Under the pieces are notes generated by a model, which was not told where the DNA came from, did no database searches, and was given only the letters and a program-made list of their open reading frames with translations. Below, one piece after another: positions 45,969-59,694 of a DNA stretch of 64,000 nt (its first letter is position 1; each line of letters opens with the position of its first letter). The DNA lies in NCBI GenBank assembly GCA_022264855.1, contig JABYQU010000079.1:1-64000 (forward strand). The letters run 5' to 3'. Made by a program: the position numbers and the translations under genes. This DNA comes from Lenzites betulinus (taxonomy: Eukaryota > Basidiomycota > Agaricomycetes > Polyporales > Polyporaceae).

Positions 45969-48900
45969 ATGCCTGTGACAGTCTCAGAACATAGCAGCCA
46001 CGGCAGTCTCTCGATCCCTCACTCAACTGATGACGGGACCTCCAATGGCACAGCGACACCAACTACTGCACAGAGCGTACCCAATCAGTCCTGGGCGACT
46101 TCAGACTCTTCTACACTTGTCCCCGAGGCAGATAGGGAATCGCAAGTAAGACTATTGTGTGGCTCCGTGGCTGAGACGGGGGACGCTGATCCGGCGAGCT
46201 TCGCGCACAGCTCCAATTCCTCTCCGAGCAACTCAAGGTCGAGAAGCGCATAAAGGAGGGAGCAGAGAATCTACTTCTCATGGATCTGAATGTAAGTCCG
46301 CGCGCGTGTGTTTTGTGATCATAATCACTCCGCCTGTGGCATGACGCCCCCCCCCCCCCCTGCATTGCCATTGCCATCAAGGAGAAATAGATCCGCCGGC
46401 AGCCCTGAGTTCCAATTGCCAGACCGCAAAATGCGCTTTGTAATCCTTTGTTCCATAATCTCATATGCTCTTGAAGGGCGCACTACGAAGTCAAGTGGAG
46501 TCCGAGCTTGCCACAGCAAAGAAGAAAATCCAAGTTATTCAGAAATCCATGGAGTCTGGTGCGCCTCTCAACGCGTCTCAGGCGTGTGGCTATAGCTTAA
46601 CCGTACCTAAGTGTCTGGTCGTACTGCGCGTAAAAGAAGTGTGGAAACCAATGTAAATGGAAGACGCAAGTTCACAGGCCAGCCGTTACAGTCAACAGTA
46701 GGGTGGAAGGAAGAAGGCACAGAAAGAGGTAATATCACGGATTTACTATTCAATGGACTCCGTCTAACAACTGCGCAGACGACTTTCGTACCGCGATGCA
46801 CCAGGCCAACAGTGCAATAAAGGCTCTCGTGCTGCTCTCTAAGCAGCACTCCTACAATCATACCACGTCCTCTGCGGGTTCGCCCTCAACATCTCCGTCT
46901 ACTTCCACTTTACCGAATCCTGCCACCGCGAGTGAGGCGGAGCTGAACCGAGCGCGAATCGAGAATATGGCCAAGCTTATCAGTCTCCTTCAACGCAACG
47001 TTCGTGTCAAGTACGAGCTAGACGTGGGAGAAGTCGTGCACGCGTTAGTATATGTTTTCCCGTGTTAGCCGCTGTGCCTAATTTGAGACGTCATACAGCG
47101 TATTGCCATCCCTTGCGGACAAGGCTTCCAAACAAGCTCGAGCTACGGCCTACAGGCTCATCCGTCATGCACTGGTTGACTCGCATTCGGTGAGACGCCT
47201 CGGAGAACAGAACATGGATTGGTATATTGTTAAGTGCGTGGGGTAGGACATCGCACTTGACACACCACCTGACCATATACCAGGTCGCTATCCCGGGACA
47301 ACAAACACACAGTCGAGAAAGAACAGGTCATCAAACTCATAAGAACTGTGGTTGATATTGGCTCAGAACGGCACTCGCCACATTCCACTATTGGATCCGG
47401 GACCGTGCCCCTCTCCGACGCGGTTATGCGTGCTTTGATTGCTGTAGCAGAATACCCCGAAGATCCGTTCAAGCCGATCTGTGTGCAGACATTGACAGAG
47501 ATCAGTGAGTAATACATGTCATGGACTTGCCGTACCAAGCGCTAAACGAATCAATAGTGCTCATCGACATTGATTTGATGGCGCGAACAGGGGGCATCCG
47601 AGTACTTCTGCATGCGCTTTCAGAAGGCCCAATGGAGATGGCCCCACTCCTGGCGGCCGCGTTCTTGCACATAGTCGACTCGCCCAAAACGAGAGCGTAC
47701 CTTGCGCCGGGTACTGATCTCGAGGTATGTCTTCTTTCACCCTGGGCAAGGAATCACGACCAAATGTGGTTACAGATCGCCCTTTCTGGTATCACCGACG
47801 CCTACGGTAAGGGCCCAGAATACAAGGACAAGATCAAGGGATGCACCGCAATTGTCTCGTCAATGCTCCGCACATGGAGTGGTAGGTCATTTTCTGCATG
47901 GCTTGCTGGAACTCGATGCTGAATACGCTGAAGGCCTCATGTACTGCTGCATAAACGACATGACCGCTATCCGAGTGGTCATAGACTGTCTACGCGTACC
48001 CTCCTTAGAAACACGGGTTAGTCATAGCAATTTCCAGCCTCTTCACGCTCTCATCCCGCTATGCGCTTAGGAAGTCATTCTCGACATGTTTTTCGACCTA
48101 CTCAACATCAAGCCGCCGGAGTGGCATCGAGCATTCATCGACGGTAGACGGCTGACCAGTAAGTGATACTTAATGAACAGCCAGCAATGTTCTTATTCGA
48201 TCTGTGGTAGCATATCGAAGATCCAGGCATAGTGCAGATCTGGGTCATCAACATGATATACCCCACAAATCGCAAGATACCCTCAAGCTGACTGATCAGT
48301 ATATCGCATTACTTATCTTGGTTTTCTCCAAAGCCGGGCTTCTGGATGTGTGTTGCGGTTCCGGGGATGTGCACTTTGCGCTACTGACACATTCATTCTG
48401 GCAGGCTTTGACATCAATGTTCGAAGAGTCCAGCGTCGGGTCCGCGCTATCGCGGAAAGCGACTCTCCTCATGGCGGAGATTCTGCAGAAAGCCAACCGT
48501 GTATTACCACTATCTATCGCAGCTAGGATTCAGGTGCGACCGTCTCGCTCCTGCACTTAGACAAAGGCACAGGCAATGACGTGAATTCCCCCGTAGGCGC
48601 TGCCACGAGTGTTCAGCCTGGCGTCGGACTACGATGACAACGAGCACAGAATTGTTGGGTCTTCAGCACTGTCAGCAATCGACAGTTTCAACCGCTACCG
48701 GTCGCGACTAGAACCTGCAGTGAAGGGCGACACGCGACCGAGGTTGGTCCAAGAACGGTGCTCCACGTGCGCTGATTAACCTTGGTGTCTTTTAGGGCGA
48801 ACTCGATCGAGGAAGCCGTGCGCCGCGGCCAACGCCAGGCCGAGCAGGTCAAACTCAAGATCGGCATGCAGATGGACGACAAGACGTTCCAGACTCTCCT

Positions 48901-51564
48901 CCCGGAGACGCAGGTGATGCTCACGAAGGACCACACGAAGTGGAACTTCGACACGCTGCAGGACCTGATCGAGGGTCCCCTGCACAACGCGAAGCGCATG
49001 GAAGAGGCGATCAAGGCGTCCCGGTACATCCGGAAGCTGATGTCGTTCTTCCACCCATTCAACCACCGGTTTTCCGACGTCGCAAATACGAAGGTACGAC
49101 GACGCTTGCTCCTGTCGAGCGGATTCTCACAAGGATGGACATAGCCAAACCAACGCTGGGTACGACTGGCTTGTTCGCTACTGAACGCGCTTATGGCCAG
49201 CACCGATGGTATACGGTTTCTGCAAGAGGACGAGTTCTTGGGCCAGTTGGTCAGGAGCTTCGACCAGCTCGATCCTGTCAGTTCCCACAATTCGTCGTCC
49301 CTGCGAAACCGAACTCAATGCGTTGCCCGTAGGTCACACCCACCCCAGTCTCAGATCCAATATTCTCCAAGAAGCGCGTCCAGGAGACACTCACTGCCGG
49401 CTACTTCGAGATGCTCGGGACACTGAGCAAACGGCAAGAAGGCGTCGAGTAAGTTGCTTCTGTCCCGGTTGCCCTGCTGCAGGTACTTAAACGTTTCTCA
49501 AGATTGCTCGAGAAATTCAAGTTGTTCACTGCTTTCTACCACCTCACCGAGCTACGGAGTAGAGAGGACCTCATCAAGGGCATCATCGAGAACCTCGACT
49601 ATAGCATGTAAGGTGCCCTTTATCGTTTCGTCGTGGACTCTCGTTAACATCCTCCTTAGCGATGGACATTCGCGAATTGTGCTATCGAAAACTCTTACCT
49701 CCGTCTACAAGGTAGGGCCTCGCAAGTGACCCCCTGATGCCCTGTTGTGTCTAACACTGCAACTCTTAGCACGTGCGACACTACGCTACGAACTACCTCG
49801 GCGGCCTGATCCGCAACAGCCAAACAGCCAACGCGTGGATGCTGAGGCTGCTCCTCACCCAGCTCTACGACCCCGCGCCCGAAGTGCGCGAGCTCGCAGT
49901 GCGATTCCTCGAGGAAGCGTGTGAGTCGACAGACGTGCTTCAGATGGTGGTCGAGATGCAGCCTACCCTGGACCATCTCGGAGAAGTCGGACATCCGCTG
50001 CTGCTCAAGTGAGTCTATGCCACTTTGGGCGGTCCTCGGCGCATGTACTGAAGTCCGTTCAGGTTCATGTCGACCCCTACTGGGTTCCGATTTCTGTATG
50101 CTGCAGACTACATTGACCGGCAGATGGAGCTGTGGTTCCATGTGCGCACACCCCGTGTACTGATCGCGCCAAGCGTGCTGACGACTTTGTACGACAGGAA
50201 CGCAACCTGCATTACGTGGTACACATCGAAGTGTTCCTTGCGAAGGCCTTCAGTCAGAACCTCGCTGAAGATATCGACGACGACGTTCTGTGAGTCCCCC
50301 CAGTCTACAAATGTGGCTGAATTTCTCAAACTTACTGTGAATATAAGGGCGTTTGAGGGCATCGTGCCCTCGCACTTCTACGGGGTCATGGCGAAGACGG
50401 AGCTCGGGTGCGAGGTGTTGCAGGAGAAGGGACACTTCGTCGAATTCGCACATTTCATCCGGCAGCACGGCCTGGAGAGCGAGGACCGGGAGGTCATCCT
50501 CAAGCTGAAGAGCGTTCTGTGGGCAGTCGTGAGTAGGTGCACCCATACGCCGAGGAGGGGGTCTAACGGATATAAATGTGATAGGGCAACATCGGCGCGA
50601 CGGAACGTGGGCTGCCGTTCCTCGAAGAGGAAGAAATCATCCCGGCCATCTTGGAGATTGCGGAGCAGTCGCTGGTGCTCTCTGTGCGCGGGTAGGTCGA
50701 GCTGACCACCGTTTATATTCCACGAGTTAATTATCTGCCTTCAGGACGTGTTTCTTTGTTCTGGGATTGATCTCGTCGACACCTCAAGGAGCCGAGATCC
50801 TCGATGACTACCACTGGGAAGCCACACTGTCGCCGTTGGGTCTGCCGACTGGTCTGTGTGTTCCTGTGGACGTAGACAAATTCGTGTCGGTACGTTGTCC
50901 ATGTGCTGTCCCTAATGTTCGACGACGTGCTGACGCAGACCACAGATACCACACTGGGACTGCGTGGCCAGCGAAGCTGTGGATGACACGCGGCTTGCTC
51001 CCCCAGAGAGCGACGAGGAGATGGAGGTCATGACCGCCATCTACAACCTCGCAAACACAGTTATCGCGAACACCGCCTCCCGCTCACTGACAAAGTACGT
51101 CATCGCCCATTCCCAAAAGCTCGCAGTTGCATCCAACTGACACCCTGGCGCATTTTAGGATGAGGAGCAAGCCTGAGTACCGACACATTTTCAGCTCGCC
51201 CAGCATGTTCTACCGCGCGCTGCACACGATCTCGTCGCAGAAGTACAAGCTCCCCGTGCGGCGGTACATCTTCGACCTCTTCAACCTCGAGCTCGACACG
51301 GACGTCATCCAGCAGCTCTCGGAGTGCTCGATCTCGCTGCGCATACCGCTCACCGCGCAGGAGCCCGCCTCGGCGGTGGAGCCGTCGCCCGCGCCCGCGC
51401 AGGCCCCGCCGCCACCGCCGTTCAGGCCGATGTCCGTGCGGCACGTGGTGAGCGATAGCGACGACGAGGAGTCCGAGGTGGACGAGAAGGAGGTGGCCGC
51501 GAAGAAGCCGCGGGCGCCGGTCATGAGCCTGAGGCCCAAGAGCCGCATCATTGGGTTCCGCTGA
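45969..51564 (+). CDS. Rictor homolog, TORC2 subunit (Avo3/Tsc11/Ste16)
   Basis: Large scaffold of target-of-rapamycin complex 2. It starts MPVTVSEHSSHGSL. An HR1-like coiled coil follows (LRAQLQFLSEQLKVEKRIKE, then LRSQVESELATAKKKIQVIQ). The Rictor N-domain is recognised by DNKHTVEKEQVIKLIRTVVD, IDIDLMARTGGIRVLLHAL and SLETR joined to EVILDMFFDLLNIKPPEWH. The middle domain has PLHNAKRMEEAIKASRYIRK and AGYFEMLGTLSKRQEG. The C-terminal domain has IVPSHFYGVMAKTELG, CFFVLGLISSTPQGAEIL and LSPLGLPTG. The tail is acidic and proline-rich. Over twenty short introns; not every one was traced, so small exon errors are possible. One intron holds a run of 14 C (46347-46360). Confidence 0.92.
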
Positions 51565-51773
51565 GCATTGTTTGAAATTGTCAGCATGTTTTATCTACCT
51601 AGCTTTATTTGTGCTGTGGGACGCTGTATCGCTGTATCGCTCGTGGACTATGCATCGCGTGTACATCATTCCATGTCGTGCTTCTCATTGCAGTCTTACG
51701 GAGACCATCTTGGCACTGGAATGGGGGAAGCCATGGTCTATAGGAGAAAGCGCGGAAATGGTGTATATTACGT

Positions 51774-52507
51774 CTACTTCGTGCGGATAAGACGGAGTGC
51801 GGTGGGCTTGTACACGAAGTTCTCTGAGTAGTTCTTGGGAGGGATCCGGTTGATTTCGGTGGGAGCGCTGTGAATAGGGTAAGCTGCTGTAAATCAACTC
51901 GGTTGAGTGTTCGCACATATAGTAGTCCCAGCCTGTGAAATGCATTGCATTAGTCAATTAGCTCTTGCACAACTACAGAAAGGCGTACCTTGCTTCTCAG
52001 CAAAGTGTATAGCATCCTCCTTCGACCGGAAGGACAGGCGGGTGCCCTGCATGTAATCCGCACTGCGATACGGTTCAGCCATCGACAGAAACGGGTACGA
52101 CACAACACATACGAGCTTGCCCAGCCCATCAAAGGGTTCTCCCAGCGACCACCGCCGGGGAGAATGTCCCAATCAATCCGCCAACGGTTGGACTTGCCGG
52201 TGCCGCTCTGGGTGGTGCTACGGGTGGGCTGGAAGATCCTCACCGCGCGGTGACGCAGCTCCTCTGTACGGGAAGAGGTTAAACAGCAGATAAAAGCCGA
52301 CGAGAAGGGAGACGTACTGGGTGCGCCGCTAACGATGTCCGCCGTGACAACATCTCGTGGAGGGGCCTGAGCAATCTCGGTATCCTGCTTCTGCTCCGCA
52401 GGTTGGGGGATGTTCGAGTCGGTAGCGTACGTCCTGGCGGCTGAAATGGTGGCCCTTGCAAGCGTTGGCCGCCGGATGGCCTGCTGGCAGGACCGGAGGA
52501 GAGACAT
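51774..52507 (-). CDS. Mitochondrial complex I accessory subunit NDUFS4 (18/21 kDa)
   Basis: Subunit of NADH:ubiquinone oxidoreductase at the N-module/Q-module junction. It starts with a mitochondrial presequence (MSLLRSCQQAIRRPTLARAT, no acidic residues, Arg-rich). The family domain follows: HRAVRIFQPTRSTTQSGTG, RWRIDWDILPGGGRWENP and LMGWASS, then after splicing YMQGTRLSFRSKEDAIHFA, GWDYY, and the end PPKNYSENFVYKPTALRLIR before TK and stop. Four short introns in phase. The divergent start of the CSC1-like gene lies 306 bp away. Confidence 0.93.
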
Positions 52508-52813
52508 AGTGAGTGAGGGTGAGTGTTGCTGAGCTCGAGGACGGCAGCAGCGACCTCGGCGCTGTGCGGGAACGGGCGCTTGTCAGCACGTGCGCGCTCA
52601 GCTGTCCGGTTTAGAGCAGCCGAACCGGATCAGCTCGCGGTCACTACGGGTCAGCCCATGGTGGCGCCAGAAATGGGGAAATAGCAGGGGAGATCAATAG
52701 CAGGCGAGGAAGCGGAGGCCTCTTGGAAGCCTCCTGCTCGCCGACTATCTCCCACTCCGGCCTCTCTGCGGTCTGCTGGCGTCCTCCCCGTTGTCCAGGA
52801 GCAGCTCTGGGCG
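52508..52813. promoter_or_regulatory. Divergent promoter NDUFS4 / CSC1-like channel
   Basis: 306 bp between divergent start codons; must hold both promoters. No TATA box noticed. Confidence 0.4.
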
Positions 52814-55800
52814 ATGGCCACCATCCAAAACAGACCGTTTTCCAAGGACTACAGGTGCGTGGCGCTCGAGCCTGCTACGCGCTGCTATAGCAGACAGGTC
52901 TGCTAATGACATTTAATTCCGCAGCGGTCTCATCAACCAGTCCGTGGTGGCGGGGGCCATTTTTCTCATTACCATTAGTGCCCATGAGCTCATGAAGCGA
53001 AAACGCCGCGGCAAGCGACATGATGGCGAGGGTTTGGGGAGCGTAGAGTCCTGGGAATTCGGATAGCGAGTGCACATCTCCTTCGTGTTTCGCATAAACG
53101 CTTACTTCTACGCGCTGTCTAGCCTTTACCAGGGCAGGTCATGGGCAAAGTGAGTGTTATACTGCAAGGCGGACTCTTGAGACTGATTCAATATTGCAGG
53201 CGGCCTTCCCCACCTCATCCTCGGGGGTGGCCTTTGGGATGGATTAAGCCTGTTCTCAAATTCCCTGAAGACCGTATGAACCAGCTTCGTGGAGTCGATG
53301 CAACACTCTACATCCGGTTCCTCCGCGGTTGCTTTTGGTTCGCGCTCTTGCACACCTTCACGACATTGCCCATCCTGCTGCCCATCCATGTCACCTTCTC
53401 CGACGGCTCTGTCTCGCCGAAGTCCATGACCCGCGCTTCTATCTCCTCCCTAGTTACTACGGAGAAGGGTCTCTCGTTACTCTGGGTTCATATCATCTTG
53501 TTGTTCTGGATCACGTTCACCTGGTTCGGCACTCTATTCTGGGTCTGTCGCGGTGCCTTTCACTTCCGTGCACAGAACATTCTTGCTGCTGCCAACCGGG
53601 CTGCGTCCGAAGACAGCGCGAAAGAACGTTCCCAGTATGACCCTCATCCCCACCCTCAGTACCCATTCCACGCTCTGCTCCCGTTGGAAGAAGATCACAC
53701 GACCAAGGGATTGCGTTTGCGGACTATCATGGTCACGAACATCCCGCAAGCGCTCAGGTCGGAGAAAGACCTCAAGGAGTACTTCGAGTACTACATGTCA
53801 CGCAGCGTCGCTCGACCAGCCCTTGGCATCACATCATCCACGCAACCGGGATTCATCAACAAGATATGCGTCTTCTTGTTCAACCGCGTACGCAGGATAC
53901 CGTCTCATCTTCAGAAGCCGCGAGACTCGACATCAAGCGGATCACCACCGGAGACTGAACGCACCTCCTCCTCCCAAGCCCACAGCTCCGAGATCCGCGA
54001 CGTCCCCGCTATCGACAGCGTGGTCATCGTGCGTAAGATGAACGACCTTGCTTCGATGCTCGAGCGCAGGGAAGAAATCCTTCGCCTTCTCGAGACTGCA
54101 CACATCAAGCTTGCTCGCAAGGCTCTTACTAGCGTACAGATGGCGCTCGAGAACAAGGAAGATGGTGGTGTCATCCGGAACGCTGTCCGACGGATGTCCA
54201 TCGCGGCGAAGAGGAAGTCGGTCATGGGCTCCATGGACGTTGAGGCGGTTGTCCAGAGTGACGAAGATGCGGTGGGCGGTGAGGACCGTACGGAACTGCT
54301 CGTGCGCACCCTCAAGCCATTTCTTCCTGAACCCGGCCCAAGCAAGGCTCTCGATGGGAGTATATCTGGCGGCTTGAGGTCATACATCGCGCGGAAGTGC
54401 CCCCACCTGGAGTCTGCTCTACCGAAGGGTACAGAGAAGGGGAAGGACGTCGACGAGAAGACCATTTGGGACGCGCTGCTTAGTCTCCCCCGTAGCTCGC
54501 TGGATGCATACCAACCTCTCATCCACCTCTCGTCCATCTTCCGTGGCAAGACTGTCCCCGCAATCGACTACTACACGGCGAAACTGCAGATTTTAACGAA
54601 TATGATCGTCGAGAAGCGATCTATGGCACTTTCTGACTATGAGGCTATGCCGACAGCTTTCGTGACATTCGTCGACCCCACGGATGCCCGTCGGGCGTGC
54701 AAGTACCTTGCGGTCCATCCTGAGAATCCCCTGCAATGCCTCGTTGCTATGGCGCCTTCGTTCGAGGATTTAGACTGGACAAGACTCATGAAGACTACGT
54801 TCAGAGCAGAGGTACGTGCGGTGACCTTCCCAGCTGTATGTAAGGCTAATCCAAGTTCTACAGTTCGTCAAGGATTGGGTGGTAGAACTAGGGGTTTGGT
54901 ACGGCATCTACATATGATATGCTAATGGAGATACTAAACTGAAGTTGCAGGGCGTTCACGCTGTTCTGGGTTTTCCCCGTGACAATCTTCGTCGGTCTCG
55001 TCAACATCCAGAACTTGAGTACCTTCGTCCCCGGATTGGTAAAAACTACTATTTGCCTCCGCTGTATCAGTCGCTCATAGTTTCCTTGGACAGATGGACT
55101 ACCTCCAGAACCATCAGTGGGAAGAGGAATTGCTCCAATCATTCCTCCCCACCGTCCTCGTGGCACTACTCTCGCTGTTGATCCCGCTCATTCTATGTGC
55201 GTATACTACCCAATCTTTCTTCCATTTCCTAATTCCGACTTTCAATCATAGTGCTCATCGCCAAACGGGCGCACACCATCGCCACCCTCTCCGCTCTTCA
55301 CGACCGCATCATGACCCGATACTATAAGTTCCTCGTCGTGAACGTCTTGGTCTTTTTCTGCGTGGGCACCGTCGCTTTGCAGTCGTTCCTGGTGTCCTTC
55401 AAGAACGCGACTGCTCCCAAGATAGCTGAGGTTATCGCGCAGAGCTTCCCGGTAGCCGGACCGTTCTACGTGGGGTGGTGTGAGTGTCCTCTATCGCTGG
55501 TGGGAATACCTTGCTGATTTTCTCTCTCAGTCATCTTTACTACGGCGATTCATGGCGGGCTCGAACTTGCACTCCGTACGTACTTAGGTTCTATTCACGC
55601 ATTATGAGTGCTCACATGACTATACTGACACTACAGTTGGGGTACGTCCACTCCACTACTGCGATGGATGATGTATATTAATCGCATAACAGTTACCGCT
55701 CATCATGTACCCGACAACCAAACGCCAAGTGACTCCGCGCAAACGAGCAATGGGCATCCGCCCGCGTACCTATAACTACTACTGTAAGAGGGCCTGCAAC

Positions 55801-57733
55801 CTTGGTGTGCTAACATGCGCTGATGAACATATAGACTGGCTCCCCAACCATGTTCTTGTCATACACGTTTTGCTTGTCTTCGCTGTGCTCAACCCTCTCG
55901 TCGTCCCATTCGCGTTCCTATATTTCTGCGTTGAAGCCAGTGAGTCCACTATCCGCCTATTGCGACGCTGGTGCTCACTTGACCTATTTCTTTCAGCCAT
56001 TGTGAAGAACCAGGTACGTGCACTCGATCTGCATGCATGCAACCCAGTTTCTAAGACCCAAACAGCTACTCCATGTCTATGCTAAGAATTATGAAGGCAA
56101 CGGTCAAACGTTGCTGATCCGTATGGTCCGATACTCCCTCGATGGTACGTCTGTTAAACAACATATCTGTTGAATGAAGTACTAATGACCACCCGCAGGT
56201 CTCATGCTCTCACAGGTTCGTTTCAACCCGTCAATGTCTTCGCCCTGTGCTGATCTTATACGGTTTTCTCAGGTTGTCTTCCTCGCGTATATGGTTGTCA
56301 ACAAGAAAACCGTCAACGTGGGCCTGTCTGCCGTGCTCATCATCCTCACCGTCGGGTATAAGATTTTGTGCGTTATGTTACTTCATTGGTCATTTTCGGT
56401 TCTGTTGCTCATTGCTTTCAGCCTCACTCGTTTATGCCGCGCACGATTTGAACGCGACGATATCTTGGAGGCCCAGGTTGTCTGTGGAACAGGCGATGCA
56501 CCAGAGGAGATCATAGACGCTGCTCAAACGAACGATGGAGAGGCTCCCCAAGGCGAAGAACAGAAGCTTAGTTTCGCCTCTCCGAGCGTGTGGTCATGGC
56601 GATTCCCCCTCAAGTTCGATTTCCCATATGCCACGATTGCCAGTCGGCCTAGGCGCACCCCACGACGTGGGGCAAACCCGTTTGCGCCGGCTCAACGCAC
56701 CGAATCGACAATACCTCTGACTTCGCCTTCCTCCACCACCATGCCCGAGGCGTCCTCACCGGTTGCTCCGCTTCCACCGTGTAGAGAGGCGAGTACGGAG
56801 GGGCAAGAACTTCAACTTCCCTCACCCGTCCCCACAAACACCGCCGTCGTGTCTAAACATCCGCCCCACCCCGCCTGGGAGGATGAATCGTCCACATGCC
56901 ACACGTACGCAAACCCATATTACAGCAGGGACATCGACAACGTTCTATGGCTTCCCCGAGACCCCCTTGGCATTCTCAACCTTGACGACACCGTTAACGT
57001 CCGGATCTCGCTGACTACTCAGCCCGCCGCCGGCCGTCTCGGCGCCTGGAGAGAAGAGGATTACATCGAATCTATTCCCTTCGCGACTAGCTTCGGAAGT
57101 ATTGAGGAAACAGACTCTCTCCATCCCACCACCCGCTACGTGGCGGACGGCACCGAGGAGATCCTCCTACCACCAGCCATCGCCTCTCGAGTGGATTCCA
57201 TAGACAAGGAGGAGGTCGAATGCGCGCCGATGCACCGGCGACATGTGTCCAAACGCCGGAAGTCGAACCAGAGTGCGCCCGGGATGCAGCTAGGCATCCG
57301 GCGACCAAGCGCGTTCGACGTCAGATCCACCTCCGCGTTCCGGTCCATGTCTATCGGTTCGGATCCGCGCACCCACGACGGCGTGCCCACCTCCACTATG
57401 CTCCGGGCGTCGGAACCAAGTCGCCGAAACCGCGCCGCATCTATGGACTACGAGCTTGGGATGCGGCAGAACAGTTCTCCGCGACAGACCCGTCTCTCGC
57501 GCTCGGTCCTCTCCGTCGTCGACACGTCCACGGCATCGCCGCCCTTGACGATGTACCACAGCCATTCGGGCGGGTCGAAAATCATCTCCGTGCAGGAGGC
57601 GGTATACAGCGTGGCCATCGCCGAAGAGGAGGACGCGGCGGAAGACGTGAAGGTGCGCGAAGAAGAGGAGGCGGAGCAGGTGCAGCAGCCGAAGTCCTGG
57701 TTCACGTCCTGGATGTTCTCGAGACCGACATGA
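52814..57733 (+). CDS. CSC1/OSCA/TMEM63-like mechanosensitive cation channel
   Basis: Plasma-membrane osmo- or stretch-gated channel (RSN1/DUF221 family). It starts MATIQNRPFSKDY, then TM0 (SVVAGAIFLITISAHELM), EFGYLYQGRSWAK, membrane helices around FWFALLHTFTTLPILLP and LLWVHIILLFWITFTWF, then a cytosolic loop with the two-part RRM-like fold (IMVTNIPQALRSEKDLKEYF and ALSDYEAMPTAFVTFVD). The pore region follows 54.9 kb, with helices such as TVLVALLSLLIPLIL and VHVLLVFAVLNPLVVPFAF. A cytosolic tail of about 430 residues is Ser/Pro-rich. Many introns. One is GC-AG (53066-53122) and is required to make EFGYLYQGR, because the exon would otherwise stop at FG. Confidence 0.9.
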
Positions 57734-58202
57734 TGACGACCGCGACGACTTGTATGATGATGACTCCCGAGCGAGAACCGTGCCGGACGCCCGTGGGCAC
57801 TCTAACTTATCCCTTCAGTTCACCCTGTGTCCTATACGACGGCGACGCCCGCACTCTCGCGATGTAACGACCATACCCCGGATCCCATACCCTCTGTACC
57901 AGTTTAATCACTTCGGAATATCCATGATTCTGCCGAACACGCTACCGGCAACTGAGTTGCGCGACAGCATATAGCCGTCCGCCATCTTGGGCAGGCGTTC
58001 AGTTGTGATCATGCGGGGTCCTTTTCCGCCTCCACTCATCCCGACGTTTCCCCCTAGAGGCCAACGGCCAATCCTCGCGGGCGGGGGGCAGACTAGCAAA
58101 TAGGCCACATCTCTGGCGATATTATCCGCGCCGTCGTATATATACGGTTCATCATACACATGGGTGAGCGAGTGTCAACTCTTTCGAAACTAGCACTGCG
58201 GC
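57734..58202. promoter_or_regulatory. Intergenic region with TATA box of the GH131 gene
   Basis: TATATATA at 58137-58144 lies 66 nt before the GH131 start codon. The rest shows no gene. Confidence 0.45.
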
Positions 58203-59694
58203 ATGATGTCTCGCTCCATCCTCGCATCCTTGCTCTTCCTTGGCGCCGCTCGCGCGGGCACGAAACTCTGGGATGGTAATTGAATAACAACACCAACGTG
58301 TGCACGAATGAGGTCGTTGACGAGAGTGAAATTGAACAGGTTCCTTCAACCCTTTCAGCACTGCCGCCGACTTCGACAAATGTGAGCATCATCCGTATTC
58401 ACAACGCGCAAAGTGGCTGTACTGACTATGGTTCTTCATAGGGTCATGGGCTGACGAAGTCGGCACCTACCAATGGGTACTGCCTTCCTGTATGCCAAAT
58501 AGCCTGGCCGCTCATATTTCTGCAGTACATCCACGGCACCCAGCCTACCTCGCACTACCTCGCACTGGACCCTAGCTTCAAGAACCCCGCCGACACGTCC
58601 GAGACGCATGGCCTCCGGGTGACGATCGACTCGACGGCGACGTGGAACTCGCAGATGGAGCGGTATGTGACCTCCCTGGGTGCTTGAGATGTTTTTCTAA
58701 CAGTCGTGAACAGTGCGGAGCTGATCCCCCAGACGACGCAGAACCTCGGCCAAGGGAATCTGTTCTACCACTTCTCAATCTCGCACCCGTCCACCAACCT
58801 CCCCGACGTTAGTCATTGACCACCCTGTTTGCGACGCAAAAGATATTAAATAGCTACTTCAGTCCACGCTAGAGCACCAAATCCTCTTCTTCGAGTCTCA
58901 CTTCACTGAGGTATGCAAGGCTTTTCTCCTAATCCGTTCAAGATAATGACTCCGGCTTTAGCTCAAGTACGGTGTCGGCCCCAACCCGACCGACCTCGAG
59001 TGGCACGTTAGCAGCCAGCCGAAGTGGAGCACTCCCTTCGTCCCTGGCCAGTGGTACAACTTCGCCTACGACATCGACGTACGTGTGCTGTTCTTGATGG
59101 TCCCCTTTAATCACGATACTAAACGAGTGCAGTTCTCCGCGAACACTGTTGGCCTGTGGGCCTCCAACGGTTCCGACCCGCTCGTGAAGGTCATGAACAA
59201 CATCCCCGCGTCGACCTCGACCAACTCCGAGGACTTCCACGTCGGCGTGCTCCGCATCGTCAACACGCCCGCGCCCGAGGACTGGTACATCAGCGGCGTG
59301 TACATCGAGAACGGCCCCATTACGACCTCCATCGGGTCCGGCTCTGCGCCTGGCAGCCCCGTCTCGACGCCGACCCCCGTCTCCCCGACGGTTGGGCCCA
59401 CTGCGCCTCCTTCTGGCTCTGCTCCTCTGAGCACCCCTGTGGCTACCGGGACCACCACTGCTAGCGGTCCGCTCCAGAGCCAGTGGGCTCAGTGCGGTGG
59501 TAAGTACAGTTTATGATCTTGCCCCGTCATTTTGTCCTGACGCGTTGTCTGTAGGTACCGGCTACACCGGACCCACCGCCTGCGCGAGCCCCTTCGTTTG
59601 CAAGGCAGTGTCGCCCCCGTACTACTACCAGGTGCGTGATATTGTGCCGTTTGTGCAATTATTAGGTGCTTATCTAGCCGTGCAGTGCCAGTGA
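58203..59694 (+). CDS. GH131 beta-glucanase with C-terminal CBM1
   Basis: Secreted endo/exo-beta-glucanase acting on cellulose and beta-1,3/1,6 glucans. The signal peptide (MMSRSILASLLFLGAARA) is followed by the GH131 start TKLWDGSFNPFSTAADFDKW, joined over the first intron, then SWADEVGTYQWYIHGTQPT, HYLALDP, LRVTID, ILFFESHFTELKYG and WYNFAYDID. A Ser/Thr/Pro linker (about 59.34-59.47 kb) leads to a fungal cellulose-binding module: QSQWAQCGG, TGYTGPTACASPFVCK and a final YYYQCQ, whose last two residues come from a 9-nt exon (59686-59694). The four CBM1 cysteines are present. This supports a wood-decay lifestyle. Confidence 0.93.
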
